A DNA stretch of 64,000 nucleotides from Sphagnum magellanicum (lineage: Eukaryota; Streptophyta; Sphagnopsida; Sphagnales; Sphagnaceae). The translations under genes and the position numbers were made by a program. The number at the start of each line of letters is the position of its first letter. Position 1 is the stretch's first letter. This document shows, in pieces, positions 61,441-64,000 of the stretch. The stretch covers positions 12,269,666 through 12,333,665 of the forward strand of contig CM038919.1 in NCBI GenBank assembly GCA_021904315.1. Reading direction: 5' to 3'. The notes beneath the pieces are model-generated. The model did not search any database, was not told the DNA's origin, and was given only the letters and a program-made list of their open reading frames with translations.

Positions 61441-61989
61441 CAAAAAAATGTGAAAGGAAACTACCAACAATTTAGACTATGCATTAAAAAAAAACTCAAA
61501 TATTAAAAAAACTTCAACAAACTTGAAGAACATCAAAAAGATGATTAGGCAAAGACACATGATCCCTTTTTATTATTATGGTACCTATGGTTTAAAGGTT
61601 TAGAGTTTTGTGATGGGGAGCTCCCAAAAATTCCATCCAATTTTTTTTCTCTTAAACTTTATGTTTAATATGCCTTTAAGGGTAGTAATTTTGTGTATTA
61701 TTATTGTGGGGGCGAGGCACCAAAAATCCTTCCCACTTTTATTCTTCAAATTTATTTTATGAATTTATATACATAGTCTTTTTTTTAAAAATTATGTTCA
61801 TTGTTCAGAAAAAATTAGGAAAAGATAATGATCATTTTTCATGGTTGTATTTGGGCTTGGGTAGTGGAGGGACCGCCAACACTTCCCTCCAACATTTATT
61901 TTCAAAAAATGAGTAGCAAAAAAGAAATACCTTTTTTCTTTAAACAAATGTAAAGAGTTTAATCTTTGGGGGGAGGTCACCGATACAAG

Positions 61990-62330
61990 CCCTCCATCAC
62001 TTCTTTTAAAATTTGAGTGGAGGGAGAAAAAATATTTTTATGTTAAAAGAGGTTTTTAGTGGGGGGAAAACAATCTCATTTCAAAAATAATCATAAATGA
62101 ACACTTCTTTTAAAAATTAAGTAGGGAGAAAAAACATTTCTTATGTCAAAGGGGGGTTTTTAGTGGGTAGAGGCACAAAATCTCTTTTGGAAAATAATTA
62201 TAAATGAACACTTCTTTCAAAACTTAAGTAAAGGAGAAAAAAGATTCTTATGTTAAACAGGATATTTAGGGGGTGCACAAAATCTCTTTTGGAATAAAAA
62301 TCATAAATGAGTATTTGAGATTTTTCTAAC
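61990..62330. repeat. Tandem repeat, about three copies of about 105 bp
   Basis: CACTTCTTTYAAAA recurs at about 61998, 62102 and 62211, each followed by a GGAGAAAAAA-like segment, TTATGT(T/C)AAA, a GGTTTTTAG-like or ATTTAG-like segment, and ATCATAAATGA or ATTATAAATGA in the same order. Non-coding. Confidence 0.75.
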
Positions 62331-63735
62331 ACCATTGAGCCCTCATTATTTTCACTAAGCCCACACCTTCAAGAGGTGGGCCTGAAAAAATAGAACAAAG
62401 TGCCAAGTGACACTATCCAAAGCATGCCATGTGAGATTCCAACATGACTTTTCATCCAAAACCATTTGATTGGGCTTGTGTCCCAAACCGACAACCCCAA
62501 GCCACTTTGGACCAATCAGGAATTAAAAAATGACAATGGGCCCCAGCCCATGGTCTCTAATGTAAACAGGCCCTTAGAACCTGGACCTGAACTTACCTAT
62601 GAAATTTAGAACTTGTCAACATTAGTTCTTCGGAAACTGAATCAGAAGCAGCACTTAACCTCTGTTCTAGACACTTCTTTTTAAACATGCATCTTGGTTT
62701 TGGTTCGAGTTCCACACATAAATATAATTCAACTTAGATTTAACAAAGCTGCAGACATTTTTCTCAAAAATGTGACAAGGTTTTCAATTGCTCACTAGTT
62801 GGTTTCAACTCCATCCTTTGTGATACAGAACAAGGCTGTGCCACTGAACCATTGGCCCCAGGCAATCTGAATGTGAAAGTAAGGATCAACATTTGGACCT
62901 CTTTGACACACCCTTGACATAAATTCTCTTTGTGAAAATCTCCTAGTAATGGACCTTTTTTTAGAAGTAGCTTGTAGAAAGCGGAGCCAAATCTGATTCC
63001 TTTATTCAAAGGTTAGTTTATGCATGTGTTTACAAACATAACACGTGAATTGAAGGGTAATTAATGGAAAGTTGAATGACAAAAAAATCAATAAAAATTG
63101 ATGGTCGGAACCATCGGAGGAAAGACAAAAAGGAAAGCCAAAGCAAGGTCAAAAGATGCACAGCTTGCAAGAACCAAAGGAGGGAGAGAGCTGGTCCCTC
63201 TTGTGGCACAAAGAAACTGCTATGAAGACAAAGTCAACCATAGAAAATTGTTCATGGCTTGAAGAAAGGTGAAACCAAAGCTTAAAAGATGCCCATTAAA
63301 AAACTCCACCTCTTATAACCATGATTTCACTTGAGATCCAAAATCATAGGCAGCAGTGCAAAGAAAAACCTTTTGCAGATCCTAAGTTTTAGGCCCCCTT
63401 TACATTCTGGTGAGGGGCTGAGACTATGGAAATACTGAGAGCACTCCAAACACATCCAAAGGCCATATACAATGGAAATTCAGAAACCATGTAGGTGTTA
63501 GCCCTCGTTGTAATGTAAAGCAAGAAAAGACTTTGTTGAGGTACTTTAACATGATAGTATATTGTAGAGTCATATTAATTAGTTGTGAGAAGCTGCAAAG
63601 TTTTTTTGTGTAAATTTTATTAATGTGATGGGCATCTCTGTTTGGCCCATCAAAACAAATAAATAAATCAAGCTTTAGATGGTTCCAAAATAAATATGTT
63701 CTAACCTCCTCCTTTGGATTGTATATAGAGGTTTT
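62331..63735. other. Mixed DNA without a supported gene
   Basis: No convincing coding frame. A 143-codon minus-strand frame (63424-63855) runs into repeat family R1 and has no recognisable domain. Confidence 0.5.
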
Positions 63736-63739
63736 TAAT

Positions 63740-63925
63740 GTGGGATAAAGTGAGAAGCTATTGGGAACATTTTGAGGAACATCTTGAGAACTCAGTGGGA
63801 ACTTGATGGGATCACAATAGGAACCACAAAAGTCCAGCATCCCCACCTTCCCCAAAAGAAAAAAACCTGGGCTCCTAGTGCATGTTGCCTCACCTTTTTG
63901 GTTGCAAGAATCTATATTGCATACT
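63740..63925 (+). repeat. Dispersed repeat family R1, copy 4 (partial)
   Basis: Reads GTGGGATAAAG, then a run of GGGAAC/GGAAC units, a CCCCACC patch and TTTTTGGTTGCA, in the same order as the second half of copies 1 and 2. Confidence 0.65.
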
Positions 63926-64000
63926 TATGTTTTTTTGGTCATTTTTGCCCTAGGTCAATAGCAGGGCAGAACTAATATGGGTGAATATCATAATCAAGTT

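Noticed and set aside
1..64000. tRNA or rRNA genes
   Set aside because: No cloverleaf B-box context or rRNA-like stretch was recognised by eye. A covariance search would be decisive.

Overview
This window looks like nuclear DNA from a land plant with a large, repeat-filled, AT-rich genome. The evidence is a spliced plant bHLH gene of the type with an ACT-like C-terminus, a decayed plant PPR gene, canonical GT-AG introns of about 100-350 bp, and several classes of decayed transposable element. The repeat families (a transposase-like family that I associate from memory with non-flowering plants and invertebrates, and an oomycete-like hAT transposon) suggest a non-flowering plant such as a lycophyte, fern, bryophyte or gymnosperm. 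I cannot fix the lineage from sequence alone.

Layout. 1-3.7 kb: remnants of Ty3/gypsy retrotransposons in both orientations. 3.7-7.1 kb: a complete hAT transposon (hAT-1) with an exact 8-bp target duplication, terminal inverted repeats and a broken transposase, plus a probable nested insertion. 7.1-8.6 kb: AT-rich DNA without genes. 9.0-11.3 kb: a decayed coiled-coil reading frame interrupted by an 858-bp solo LTR. 11.3-17 kb: AT-rich, no genes. 17-20 kb: copies of a dispersed repeat and a very recent 133-bp tandem duplication. 20.9-22.7 kb (minus strand): an intact four-exon bHLH transcription factor gene, the best-supported functional gene here, with a GC-rich upstream region to about 23.9 kb. 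24-29 kb: repeats. 29.1-33.4 kb: a second complete hAT transposon (hAT-2) with an exact 8-bp target duplication, a decayed transposase on the minus strand and a 33-bp minisatellite in its leader. 34-42.7 kb: mostly no recognisable gene. 42.8-44.6 kb: a decayed transposase-like gene. 45-52 kb: the second gene-like island, holding a multi-exon coiled-coil gene (46.0-49.3 kb) and a small two-exon membrane-protein gene (50.5-51.8 kb). 55.3-56.0 kb: a PPR pseudogene. 56-64 kb: AT-rich DNA, a possible PIF/Harbinger fragment and local repeats.

Three gene models (bHLH, coiled coil, small membrane protein) were built here by matching splice sites and codon phase. The bHLH model is strong. The other two are plausible but need transcript evidence. 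Nothing in the window forms an operon-like or defence-like system. The strongest structural signals are the two hAT elements with perfect target duplications, the solo LTR, the stop-codon pattern of the dead elements (mostly TAG where CAG would be expected) and several long hairpins.
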